NCBI RefSeq assembly: GCF_002946835.1
Contig: NZ_CP026652.1
Span: 7,130,001 to 7,194,000, forward strand
Source of the DNA: Streptomyces dengpaensis
GTDB taxonomy: Bacteria; Actinomycetota; Actinomycetes; Streptomycetales; Streptomycetaceae
Reading direction: 5' to 3'
DNA length: 64,000 bases
Below the pieces are notes generated by a model, which did no database searches, was not told the origin of the DNA, and saw only the letters and a list, made by a program, of their open reading frames with translations. The translations under genes and the position numbers were made by a program. Below, one piece after another: positions 8,696 through 19,191 of the stretch (positions are counted from its first letter, which is position 1; each line of letters starts with the position of its first letter).

Positions 8696-10128
8696 GCAGT
8701 GTGGGACATCTGGCGAATCAGCTGCGTCGGGAGCTGAATCGCTACTCACCAGGTGGAAAGCTGCCGTCGAGCCGAGCGCTCGTCGAGCGGTTCCGGGTGA
8801 GCCCGGTGACCGTGTCACGGGCGCTGGCGCAGCTCGCCGCCGAGGGGCTGGTGGTCACCCGGCCCGGCGCCGGCGCGTTCCGGGCACAGCCGCGCACGGG
8901 CGCCGCGCCCGTCGGGGACACCTCCTGGCAGGAGGTCGCGCTCAGCGCGGACGCCGCCACCGAACTCGTACCGCGCACGGTGGACGCGTCCGGCGTTCTC
9001 GTCTCGCTCGCCGCCCCGCCGCCCGGCGTCATCGAGTTCAACGGCGGCTATCTGCACCCGTCGCTCCAGCCGGAGCGGGCGATGGGCGCGGCCCTGTCCC
9101 GGGCCGGGCGCCGCCCGGGTGCCTGGTCCCGGCCGCCCATGGAGGGGCTCCCGGAACTGCGCGAGTGGTTCGCGCGGGGGATCGGCGGCGCGGTCACCGC
9201 CGCCGAGGTGCTGATCACGGCGGGCGGCCAGTCCGGGCTGACCACCGCGCTGAGGGCGCTCGCCCCGCCGGGTGCGCCGGTGCTGGTCGAGTCGCCCACC
9301 TACCCCGGCATGCTGGCGATCGCCCGCGCGGCCGGGCTCAGGCCGGTACCCGTGCCGGTCGACGCGGACGGGGTGAAACCCGCGCTGCTCGCCGACGCCT
9401 TCAAGGCGACCGGTGCCCGGGTCTTCGTCTGCCAGCCGCTGTTCCAGAACCCGACCGGCGCCGTGCTGGCCCCCGAGCGGCGGGGCGAGGTGCTGCGCAT
9501 CGCGCGCGATGCCGGGGCGTTCGTCGTCGAGGACGACTTCGTACGCCGTCTCGTGCACGAGGACGCGGGGCCGCTGCCGCGGCCGCTGGCGGCCGAGGAC
9601 CCCGACGGAGTCGTCGTGCACGTCGGCTCGCTGACCAAGGCGACCTCGCCGAGCTTCCGGGTGAGCGCACTGGCCGCGCGGGGGCCGGTACTTGAGCGGC
9701 TGCGCGCCATCCAGGTCGTCGACACCTTCTTCGTGCCGCGCCCGCTGCAGGAGGCCGCGCTCGAACTCGTCGGCTCGCCTGCCTGGCCCCGCCATCTCCG
9801 TTCCGTGTCCGCCGAGTTGAGAACCCGTCGGGACACAATGACCACCGCGCTCCGCCTGACCCTCCCCGAACTCGCCCTCCCGCGCATCCCGTTGGGCGGC
9901 TACCACCTCTGGCTCCGCCTCCCCGACGGCACGGACGAGTCCGCCCTGGTGGCCGCCGCCCTCCGCGCAGGCGTAGCGGTCACCCCCGGCCGCCCCTACT
10001 TCAGCGCGGAGCCCCCGGCCGCGCACCTCCGGTTGAGCTTCGCGGCGGCGGCGGGGACGGAGGAGATCAAGGAGGGGGTAAGGAGACTGAGGGCGGCATA
10101 CCAGGGGCTCAGCCCGTCCGGCGTTTGA
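8683..10128 (+). CDS. MocR-family regulator (GntR helix-turn-helix + aminotransferase-like domain)
   Basis: A 481-residue protein. Residues ~5-70 form a GntR winged helix (YSPGGKLPSSRALVERF, RVSPVTVSRALAQLAAEGLV). Residues ~120-480 form a fold-type I aminotransferase-like domain (LITAGGQSGLTTALRAL, VFVCQPLFQNPTGAVLAPER, VVEDDFVRRL) with the PLP lysine in GSLTKATSPSFR. MocR proteins sense PLP-bound amino acids or derivatives and usually control an adjacent gene, here the divergent EamA permease. The start at 8683 is supported by conservation-like N-terminus MHERSSVGHLANQL. The last codons and the stop lie inside a dispersed repeat (family C), so the C-terminal end has probably been rewritten by that repeat. 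Confidence 0.92.
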   Translation: MHERSSVGHLANQLRRELNRYSPGGKLPSSRALVERFRVSPVTVSRALAQLAAEGLVVTRPGAGAFRAQPRTGAAPVGDTSWQEVALSADAATELVPRTVDASGVLVSLAAPPPGVIEFNGGYLHPSLQPERAMGAALSRAGRRPGAWSRPPMEGLPELREWFARGIGGAVTAAEVLITAGGQSGLTTALRALAPPGAPVLVESPTYPGMLAIARAAGLRPVPVPVDADGVKPALLADAFKATGARVFVCQPLFQNPTGAVLAPERRGEVLRIARDAGAFVVEDDFVRRLVHEDAGPLPRPLAAEDPDGVVVHVGSLTKATSPSFRVSALAARGPVLERLRAIQVVDTFFVPRPLQEAALELVGSPAWPRHLRSVSAELRTRRDTMTTALRLTLPELALPRIPLGGYHLWLRLPDGTDESALVAAALRAGVAVTPGRPYFSAEPPAAHLRLSFAAAAGTEEIKEGVRRLRAAYQGLSPSGV

Positions 10129-10190
10129 GGACGAGCGCGAAGCGCGACAAGGGGGGTCTGGGGGCGGAGCCCCCCAGGTACGGGACGGGT
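10114..10190. repeat. Dispersed intergenic repeat, family C (copy 1)
   Basis: It begins with GTCCGGCGTTTGAGGACGAG and continues into a GC hairpin (CTGGGGGC-GGA-GCCCCCAG) about 10158-10176. I recognise this as a motif recurring between Streptomyces genes. A second copy of the hairpin part is at about 43968-44010. It overlaps the 3' end of the MocR gene and can act as its terminator. Confidence 0.7.
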
Positions 10191-10291
10191 AGGGGCGGAG
10201 GGGCGAAAACCGCCCATGACGCCCGCGGAACCGTGCGGCACCCGCCTAAGCAAGCCCACAGAGACCCCGCAGATACCCTGCGTAACCCCTC

Positions 10292-10320
10292 TTGACCTGA
10301 GGTGTCCCGCGTTCCACGAT
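10292..10320 (+). promoter_or_regulatory. Candidate promoter of the histidine-phosphatase-like gene
   Basis: TTGACC (10292-10297), a 17-base spacer and CACGAT (10315-10320) lie directly before the ATG at 10327. The -10 ends six bases before the ATG and there is no ribosome binding site, so a leaderless transcript is likely. Confidence 0.5.
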
Positions 10321-10326
10321 CTCCGC

Positions 10327-10917
10327 ATGCATCGGGTCACTTTCGTAGCCGCCGCACGCAGCTCCTCGCTGCTGGCGGAACGCTTCGAGGACGACCGGCC
10401 ACTGGACCAGGCCGGCTGGGACGAAGTGCAGCGCGCCGCCCCCGAGCTGGTGTCGCTGGCGGTGGCCGAGCTGCGCTACTGCTCACCGACGCCCCGCAGC
10501 CGGGCCACCGGCGACGCCCTGGGCTACGCGCCGCTCGTGCAGCCGGCCCTGCGCGACTGCGACATGGGCCGCTGGCGCGGCTTCACCCTGGGCGAGGCGA
10601 TGGCCCGCGAACCCGCGGCCGTGGACGCCTGGCTCGCCGACCCGCGCTCCACGCCGCACGGCGGCGAATCGCTGCTGACCTTCATCGCTCGCGTCGGCGC
10701 CTGGCTCGACACCCGGCCCTCCGACGACGGCGGGCGGATCGTCGCCGTGGCCGAACCCTCGGTGATCCGGGCCGCCCTGGTCTACGCCCTGATGGCACCG
10801 CCCACGTCATACTGGAACATCGATGTACGTCCCCTGTCGACGACCACCGTCACGGGCCGCGCGGGCCGCTGGAACCTGCGCTTCGACGGAGCGTTCTCTC
10901 AGTCCACGCGCGCGTAG
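10327..10917 (+). CDS. Histidine-phosphatase-fold protein lacking catalytic histidines
   Basis: A 196-residue protein whose overall pattern matches the histidine phosphatase (phosphoglycerate-mutase-like) fold: an N-terminal beta strand (MHRVTFVAAARSSSLLAERF), a segment YCSPTPRSRATGDAL matching the SPxxRAxxTA motif, RDCDMGRWRGFTLGEA, GGESLLTFIARVGAW, and VAVAEPSVIRAALVYAL near the end. In active members the first strand ends in RHG and the last in SHGGVIR. Here these read AAA and AEPSVIR, so both catalytic histidines are absent. It may be a binding or regulatory protein. It is convergent with the next gene; their 3' ends overlap by 19 bases. Confidence 0.8.
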   Translation: MHRVTFVAAARSSSLLAERFEDDRPLDQAGWDEVQRAAPELVSLAVAELRYCSPTPRSRATGDALGYAPLVQPALRDCDMGRWRGFTLGEAMAREPAAVDAWLADPRSTPHGGESLLTFIARVGAWLDTRPSDDGGRIVAVAEPSVIRAALVYALMAPPTSYWNIDVRPLSTTTVTGRAGRWNLRFDGAFSQSTRA

Positions 10918-11342
10918 TCGGTGCTGAGCACCAGGTCCTTCGCGGGCCCCCGCACGCGCCACACGGTCCGCCAGTGGTTCTCGTCCCGGACGGTGAACTC
11001 ACCCCGGTAGAGGTCCGCCGCGCACGGATGGTCGGCGACGTACCGCCCGGTGGTCAGGTCCAGGTCGTGGAAGGGGCGCCCGTCCGCGAACCGCACGTCC
11101 ACCGTGCCGCGCAGCCGGCCCGGCAGGAAGCGCAGGGTCCGCTCGGCGGGGCGGGAGACGCCCCGCCAGACGAACGTGCCGGACTCCCGGTGCAGCAGGC
11201 CGCCTCCGTCGAGGTGACCGAACATCGTGGTTCCTTCGAAGCGGCCCTCGTCGCCGCTCGCCAGATCCCGCACCGACCGCTTCACGCGCCAGCTCCCGGC
11301 CAGGTACGCCAGCACATCGGGCACTGGCCAGAACTCGCCCAT
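10899..11342 (-). CDS. DUF6314 family protein
   Basis: A 147-residue protein. ATG at 11342 is preceded by GGAGG (GGAGGACGGCACGGG-ATG), which decides this start over two upstream in-frame candidates. Features are VLAYLAGSWRVKRSVRDLAS, HRESGTFVWRGV, CAADLYRGEF and WRTVWRVRGPAKDLVLSTDY, which match DUF6314 and suggest a lipocalin-like beta-barrel. The function is unknown. The gene is convergent and overlaps the histidine-phosphatase-like gene at the 3' end. Confidence 0.8.
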   Translation of the reverse strand: MGEFWPVPDVLAYLAGSWRVKRSVRDLASGDEGRFEGTTMFGHLDGGGLLHRESGTFVWRGVSRPAERTLRFLPGRLRGTVDVRFADGRPFHDLDLTTGRYVADHPCAADLYRGEFTVRDENHWRTVWRVRGPAKDLVLSTDYARVD

Positions 11343-11444
11343 CCCGTGCCGTCCTCCGTCACTTCCGTTGCTGCGCGACCCATTGACGTCTCTCAGCCCT
11401 CTCCCCATCTTGCCGTTCGAACTGATGATCGGCGTCCCTGAGGA

Positions 11445-11921
11445 TCAAGCGGGGCTGTCCCCTGCCGTGGGCTGCTGTCCGACCGGCAGCAGCCCACGCT
11501 CGGCGAAGACCTTCTTCGCGGCGAACGTGGCGTTGAGTGCCTTGGGCATGCCGCAGTACACGGCGGAGTGCAGCAGGGCCTCGACGATCTCCTCAGGTGA
11601 AAGGCCCACGTTCAGGGCCGCGTTGACGTGCACGTCGAGCTGGGCCTCGCAGCCGCCGAGGGCGGTGAGTATGCCGAGCGTCACCAACTGGCGGTCGCGC
11701 GGGGCGAGTCCGGGCCGGTCGTAGATGTCGCCGAAGGCCCAGGCGACGACCTGGTGGCCGAGTTCGGGGTTGATGTCCGAGAGCGCGTCGACGACCCGCT
11801 GACCGGCCTGGCCGTCCACGCGGTTGAGGACCTCCAGACCGTGCTTGAAGCGCTCTTCGCGGGTGGTGGAGCCGCTCACCGAGAGCGTCGGCTCCTGCGG
11901 GAAAGGCTGTTTTTCGGTCAT
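11445..11921 (-). CDS. Carboxymuconolactone decarboxylase family protein
   Basis: A 158-residue soluble protein of the CMD/AhpD superfamily. The family core is present: RFKHGLEVLNRVDGQAGQRV, WAFGDIYDRPGLAPRDRQLV, LGILTALGGCEAQLDVHVNA and LSPEEIVEALLHSAVYCGMP. The Cys/His arrangement GGCEAQLDVHV is closer to gamma-carboxymuconolactone decarboxylase than to the CxxC peroxidases. The start codon lies 7-8 bases after a MerR-type promoter, so the mRNA is probably leaderless. Related proteins in Bacillus are controlled by the aldehyde-sensing MerR regulator AdhR, so a role in aldehyde or electrophile stress is plausible; this is inferred. Confidence 0.88.
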   Translation of the reverse strand: MTEKQPFPQEPTLSVSGSTTREERFKHGLEVLNRVDGQAGQRVVDALSDINPELGHQVVAWAFGDIYDRPGLAPRDRQLVTLGILTALGGCEAQLDVHVNAALNVGLSPEEIVEALLHSAVYCGMPKALNATFAAKKVFAERGLLPVGQQPTAGDSPA

Positions 11922-11928
11922 GACAAGC

Positions 11929-11959
11929 ACGCTAGGACCTGGAGCGCACTCCAGGTCAA
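11929..11959 (-). promoter_or_regulatory. MerR-type promoter with 20-bp palindromic operator
   Basis: On the minus strand: -35 TTGACC (11959-11954), spacer of 19 bases, -10 TAGCGT (11934-11929). The over-long spacer is filled by the perfect 20-bp palindrome ACCTGGAGTGCGCTCCAGGT (11937-11956). A 19-bp spacer with a centred palindrome is the hallmark of MerR-family activated promoters, and the GGAG-CTCC core resembles AdhR/NmlR boxes. No MerR gene is nearby. Confidence 0.8.
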
Positions 11960-12018
11960 GCCCACGGGGCGATCACCGGGCGCATGATCGCCGACTGATT
12001 CGGGCGCCGCCCTCGGGG

Positions 12019-12789
12019 CTACGGCCGGCGGCGGGGCTTGCCGCGCTTGGCGCCGCCCTTGGAGCCCGCGGAGCCGCCGCCGCGTGGGCTCTTGCCGGTG
12101 GCGGGCTTCCGCCGGGCGCCGCTGCCTGGGTCGGAGCGCTTGGGTGCGGCCTTGGGCTTCGGCTGGGCTGCGGCCGGAGTGCGGCCGCGTGAGCTGTTGA
12201 CGGTCCGGCCGCGGACGATCCCGATGAAGTCCTCGACCATGTCGGTCGTCTCGTCCTGCGGCCAGGACAGCGCGACGCGCGACTCGGGGGCGTCGGTCAC
12301 CGGCCGGTACGTGAGGTCCTTGCGGTGATGCAGACGGGCCAGCGACTGCGGGACGACGAGGACGCCGATGCCCGCCGCCACCAGTTCGACGGCGTCCGCC
12401 GTGGTGGCGGGACGCTCGATCGCGGGCCGCCCGGGCAGCCGCTCCCAGTCGAGGGTGTCGTCGAGGGGGTGCAGCACGATGTCGTCGGCGAGGTCCTCCG
12501 TGGAGACCTCGTCGACCGCCGCCACGATGTGGTCCTTCGGGACCACGACCACCGTCGTCTCGGTGTAGAGCGGGATCGCGCTGAGGTCGGTCCGGTCGAC
12601 CGGCAGCCGCACGAAGCCCGCGTCGGCGCCACCGTCGCGCAGCAGGCCGAACGCCTCGGCGGTGGACACCGGGACCAGGGTCAGCGGGATGTCGGGAAGC
12701 CGTTCGTTCCAGATCCGCACCCATTTGGCGGGCGTGACCCCCGGGACGTACGCGAGACGGAATGAGGGGGGTGCTTCGGAGCCAGTCAC
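12019..12789 (-). CDS. LysR-type substrate-binding domain protein without helix-turn-helix, with basic tail
   Basis: A 256-residue protein. Residues ~8-200 match the periplasmic-binding-like effector domain of LysR regulators (FRLAYVPGVTPAKWVRIWNE, GADAGFVRLPVD, LVAAGIGVLVVPQSLARLHH, MVEDFIGIVRGR). The N-terminal winged helix normally found in LysR proteins is absent: the start is just before the effector domain and no upstream frame supplies it. The last ~55 residues are low-complexity, Lys/Arg/Pro/Gly-rich (AAAQPKPKAAPKRS to KRGKPRRRP), resembling actinobacterial nucleic-acid-binding tails. It is divergent from the DUF5997 gene. It may sense a ligand and contact nucleic acid through the tail. 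Confidence 0.85.
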   Translation of the reverse strand: MTGSEAPPSFRLAYVPGVTPAKWVRIWNERLPDIPLTLVPVSTAEAFGLLRDGGADAGFVRLPVDRTDLSAIPLYTETTVVVVPKDHIVAAVDEVSTEDLADDIVLHPLDDTLDWERLPGRPAIERPATTADAVELVAAGIGVLVVPQSLARLHHRKDLTYRPVTDAPESRVALSWPQDETTDMVEDFIGIVRGRTVNSSRGRTPAAAQPKPKAAPKRSDPGSGARRKPATGKSPRGGGSAGSKGGAKRGKPRRRP

Positions 12790-12874
12790 TTCGTCAGGCT
12801 ACCGGTCGTGCGGGCACCGGAGTGATCCGCGCTCGTGGTCGGCGGTGGCTCACATGCTCGATACCCTTGACACC

Positions 12875-13279
12875 ATGAGTTCGCACCAGACCACCCAGAC
12901 GATGAAGCCCGCCACCGCGGCGAAGAAGCTGGGTGTGTACCTCGAGGCCACCCCCGCCGAGTTCCGGGAGGGTGTCGTCTCGCGTGCCGAGCTGAACGCG
13001 CTGCAGGCCGACCCGCCCGAGTGGCTCCAGGAACTGCGCCGCAGCGGCCCGCACCCCCGGCCCGTGGTCGCCGCCAAGCTGGGCGTTTCCATCGCTGGGC
13101 TCGCACGCGGCGGGGTCACCGAGGCGCTCACCACGGAGCAGATCGAGGCGCTCAAGGCGGACGACCCCGAGTGGCTGCGGCGCGAGCGCGCCACCCAGGC
13201 TGAGGTCCGCAAGGAAGCGGACCGCATCGAGGAGAAGAACGCGGAACGCGCCGCCCAGTCCGGCGACGCGCGTTCCTGA
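12875..13279 (+). CDS. DUF5997 family protein
   Basis: A 134-residue, charged, helical, probably cytoplasmic protein. It opens MSSHQTTQTMKPATAAKKLG, followed by VYLEATPAEFREGVVSR; VVAAKLGVSIAGLARGGVTE resembles a small helix-turn-helix-like unit and the C-terminus is a charged helix (TQAEVRKEADRIEEKNAERA). It matches DUF5997, usually found next to the HTH-less LysR-domain gene, as here (divergent, 85 bases apart). The function is unknown. The stop TGA is immediately followed by a very long hairpin. Confidence 0.82.
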   Translation: MSSHQTTQTMKPATAAKKLGVYLEATPAEFREGVVSRAELNALQADPPEWLQELRRSGPHPRPVVAAKLGVSIAGLARGGVTEALTTEQIEALKADDPEWLRRERATQAEVRKEADRIEEKNAERAAQSGDARS

Positions 13280-13350
13280 CCCGAGAAAGGTGATGTCCCT
13301 GCCCCGAGACCGGTCACCGGCCTCGGGGCAGGGACATCACCTTTCTCGGG
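13280..13350. terminator. Bidirectional terminator with 29-bp perfect arms
   Basis: Arms 13280-13308 and 13322-13350 are exact reverse complements. The 13-base middle contains a further CCGGT-C-ACCGG. It begins on the base after the DUF5997 stop codon and lies 3' to both flanking convergent genes. Confidence 0.85.
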
Positions 13351-13489
13351 GCTGTCCGCTCGCTGGGGAACGTCCTCGTCGGCATCGCGGAACGCGACGG
13401 AGCGCCTCGCATCTTCGTATCGCCGGTATCTCGTCTCGTATCGCCGCTATCCCGGCCCACGGCCCGCCCGCTGCGGACGCCCGCGAACG

Positions 13490-13819
13490 TCACGGCTGCG
13501 CGTCCTGGCGGTGCATCTTTGCCCGGTCGAGTACTTCGATGTACATGATCCGGCCGTTCACGACGTCCAGGTTCAGCATGCCTTCGGAGGGCAGGAGCAG
13601 CACGCACCGGTGGCCCGCGCCATACGGCTGCCCCTGCGGATGATCTGCCGTCCGGATGCTCTGGCAGAAGTCGTCGCCGCACCCGCACTCGCCGGCCATA
13701 CGAAGATCCCACGCACAGATCGCCAGCTCACGTTCACCTTGATCCTCCAGGAGCGTCACCAGCTCGGCGACGAGGCTGGGATAGACGTCGCGGACGAGGG
13801 GGTGCTCCTGCTCCACCAT
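13490..13819 (-). CDS. Hypothetical protein (109 aa)
   Basis: A small soluble protein, MVEQEHPLVRDVYPSLVAEL followed by VTLLEDQ. A Cys/His cluster (AGECGCGDDFCQSIRTADH, then AGHRCVLLLP) could bind a metal. The C-terminal half is a beta-rich segment (GMLNLDVVNGRIMYIEVLD). I do not recognise a characterised family. It is divergent from argC, with the ArgR-box-like sequence between them. No strong ribosome binding site precedes ATG 13819, so the exact start is uncertain. Confidence 0.65.
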   Translation of the reverse strand: MVEQEHPLVRDVYPSLVAELVTLLEDQGERELAICAWDLRMAGECGCGDDFCQSIRTADHPQGQPYGAGHRCVLLLPSEGMLNLDVVNGRIMYIEVLDRAKMHRQDAQP

Positions 13820-13859
13820 GGGCGGAGGGTAGCCGCGGCGACCGGATGAGCACGACGGA

Positions 13860-13893
13860 TTGCATAAACGTGCGGCGATACGTATAGTCATGC
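13860..13893 (+). promoter_or_regulatory. ArgR-box-like region upstream of argC
   Basis: The AT-richer segment contains TTGCATAAACG and, after 9-10 bases, TACGTATAGTCATGCC, i.e. imperfect TGCAT/ATGC half sites. Similar ATGCA half sites recur before argG. The position, 20-50 bases upstream of the argC ATG, fits ArgR repression. Confidence 0.6.
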
Positions 13894-13900
13894 CATCTAA

Positions 13901-16107
<2,207 letters not shown>

Positions 16108-16296
16108 CGTGCCCGCTTGGTTGTCGCGGGTCCTCGTCGTTGCCGACGAGGGTTCCTGTTTCACAGACGACCGCTCGCCCCGGACGAGTCCGGGACAAGT
16201 CTCACGTCGCCTCCGCAGGCCAACACCGCCCGCCCGGCGGCTGATCCGAGATCCTTCCGAAAGTCGGCTATGACGGTCAATCATCCAGAAGAGCGA

Positions 16297-17204
16297 ATGT
16301 CCATCACCCGTAAGCACACCGCTCTGCCCAAGGCGCAGATCCTCATCGAGGCGCTGCCCTGGCTGACCCGGCACCGTGGCAAGACCGTCGTCGTCAAGTT
16401 CGGCGGCAACGCCATGATCGACGAGGAGCTGAAGGCGGCGTTCGCGCAGGACATCGTGTTCCTGCACCACGCCGGGCTGAAGCCCGTCGTCGTGCACGGC
16501 GGCGGCCCGCAGATCAGCCGGGCGCTCGACCAGCACGGCATCGTCAGCGAGTTCAAGGCGGGCCTGCGCGTCACCAGCGAGGACGCCATGGACGTCGTAC
16601 GCATGGTGCTGGCCGGGCAGGTGCAGCGCGAGCTGGTCGGGCTGCTCAACCAGCACGGGCCGCTCGCTGTCGGCATGACCGGCGAGGACGCGCACACCAT
16701 CACCGCCACCAAGCACCAGCCCGAGATCGACGGCGAGCCCGTCGACATCGGCCGGGTCGGCGAAATCACCCACATCGACACGGGCGCCATCGAGGCACTG
16801 CTCGCCGACGGCCGGATCCCGGTCGTCTCCTCGATCGCCCGCTCCCAGGACGACGGACATGTCTACAACGTCAATGCTGATACGGCGGCTGCGGCACTCG
16901 CTGCGGCACTGGGCGCCGAGACTCTCATGGTCCTCACGGACGTCGAGGGTCTCTACGAGGACTGGCCCGACAGTGACGAGGTGATCAGCCGCCTCACCGC
17001 CTCCGAGCTGGAGAAACTGCTGCCCGAGCTGGCCAGCGGCATGGTGCCGAAGATGGAGGGCTGTCTGCACGCCGTGCGCAACGGCGTCACCACGGCCCGC
17101 GTCATCGACGGCCGGGTCCAGCACTCGATCCTGCTGGAGATCTTCACCGACGAGGGGATCGGCACGATGGTCGTGCCGGACGAGAACACTCAGGGGACCG
17201 TGGA

Positions 17205-17208
<4 letters not shown>
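16297..17208 (+). CDS. argB: Acetylglutamate kinase
   Basis: A 303-residue amino-acid-kinase-fold enzyme phosphorylating N-acetylglutamate, the committed and usually arginine-inhibited step. Motifs: [21 protein letters not shown] (phosphate/substrate loops), [18 protein letters not shown] and [15 protein letters not shown] (ATP site), [15 protein letters not shown]. An arginine-sensitive enzyme normally has an extra N-terminal helix, and [20 protein letters not shown] fits that. The start is ambiguous between ATG 16297 ([10 protein letters not shown]) and ATG 16270, nine codons earlier; neither has a strong ribosome binding site. argD overlaps the stop by ATGA. Confidence 0.95.
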
Positions 17209-18401
<1,193 letters not shown>

Positions 18402-18424
18402 TCCCGGGAAATGGGACGACGACG

Positions 18425-18961
18425 ATGAGTCAGGCGCAGGACCACGAACCGGCCGGGCCTGCCGTGCCGCAGACCCGCACCGCACGCCACCGCCGGATCG
18501 TGGACATCCTCAACCGGCAACCGGTGCGCTCGCAGAGCCAGTTGGCGAAGCTCCTCGCCGACGACGGGCTGAGCGTCACCCAGGCGACGCTCTCCCGGGA
18601 CCTGGACGAGCTGAACGCGGTGAAGATCCGCAACAACGACGGCGACCTCATCTACGCGGTACCGAGCGAGGGCGGCTTCCGCACGCCGCGCGCGCCGCTG
18701 GGTGAGTCGGCGAAGGAGGAGCGGATGCGGCGCCTCTCCGCCGAGCTGCTGATCTCGGCGGAGGCCTCGGCCAACCTCGTGGTCCTGCGCACCCCGCCGG
18801 GGGCCGCGCAGTTCCTGGCCTCCGCGATCGACCAGGCGGAGCTGCACGACATCCTCGGCACCATCGCCGGCGACGACACGGTGCTGCTGATCAGCCGGAA
18901 TGCCACGGGTGGGCAGGCGTTGGCGGATCACTTGCTGCGGTTGGCTCAGAACAACCATTGA
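18425..18961 (+). CDS. argR: Arginine repressor
   Basis: A 178-residue hexameric repressor/regulator. N-terminal winged helix: [20 protein letters not shown], then [17 protein letters not shown], where SRDL is the DNA-recognition signature. The C-terminal domain has the arginine-binding [12 protein letters not shown]. It would bind the ATGCA-type boxes before argC and argG when arginine is abundant. Start ATG 18425 fits family length; an ATG at 18398 overlaps the argD stop (ATGA) and would add nine residues. Last gene of the argCJBDR cluster. Confidence 0.95.
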   Translation: MSQAQDHEPAGPAVPQTRTARHRRIVDILNRQPVRSQSQLAKLLADDGLSVTQATLSRDLDELNAVKIRNNDGDLIYAVPSEGGFRTPRAPLGESAKEERMRRLSAELLISAEASANLVVLRTPPGAAQFLASAIDQAELHDILGTIAGDDTVLLISRNATGGQALADHLLRLAQNNH

Positions 18962-19029
18962 TGGCCGGGGTGACCGTTGATGCTCGGGACAGCCGTTGAT
19001 GTCCGGGCGTGGGCCGTGACGGGCGGCTC

Positions 19030-19188
19030 GCGCCCACGCGGCGGAGCCGCCGCAGGTTAACGTCCCGCGCCCACGCGGCGGAGCCGCCGCAGGTTAACGT
19101 CCCGCGCCCACGCGGCGGAGCCGCCGCAGGTCAACGTCCCGCGCCCACGCGGCGGAGCCGCCGCAGGTCAACGTCCCGCGCCCCTGAC
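19030..19188. repeat. Four tandem 37-bp repeats plus partial fifth (family D)
   Basis: Units begin at 19030, 19067, 19104 and 19141, each GCGCCCACGCGGCGGAGCCG followed by CCGCAGGTtAACGTCCC, with a partial unit at 19178. The only difference seen is T or C in GGTTAAC/GGTCAAC: two units of each, in blocks. Each unit contains an inverted repeat GCGGCGG-AG-CCGCCGC. The array fills the space between the argR and apbE 3' ends, so it may also terminate both transcripts. Confidence 0.95.
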
Positions 19189-19191
19189 AGT

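Noticed and set aside
19030..19188. CRISPR array
   Set aside because: Units are directly adjacent with no unique spacers and each contains a terminator-like palindrome.
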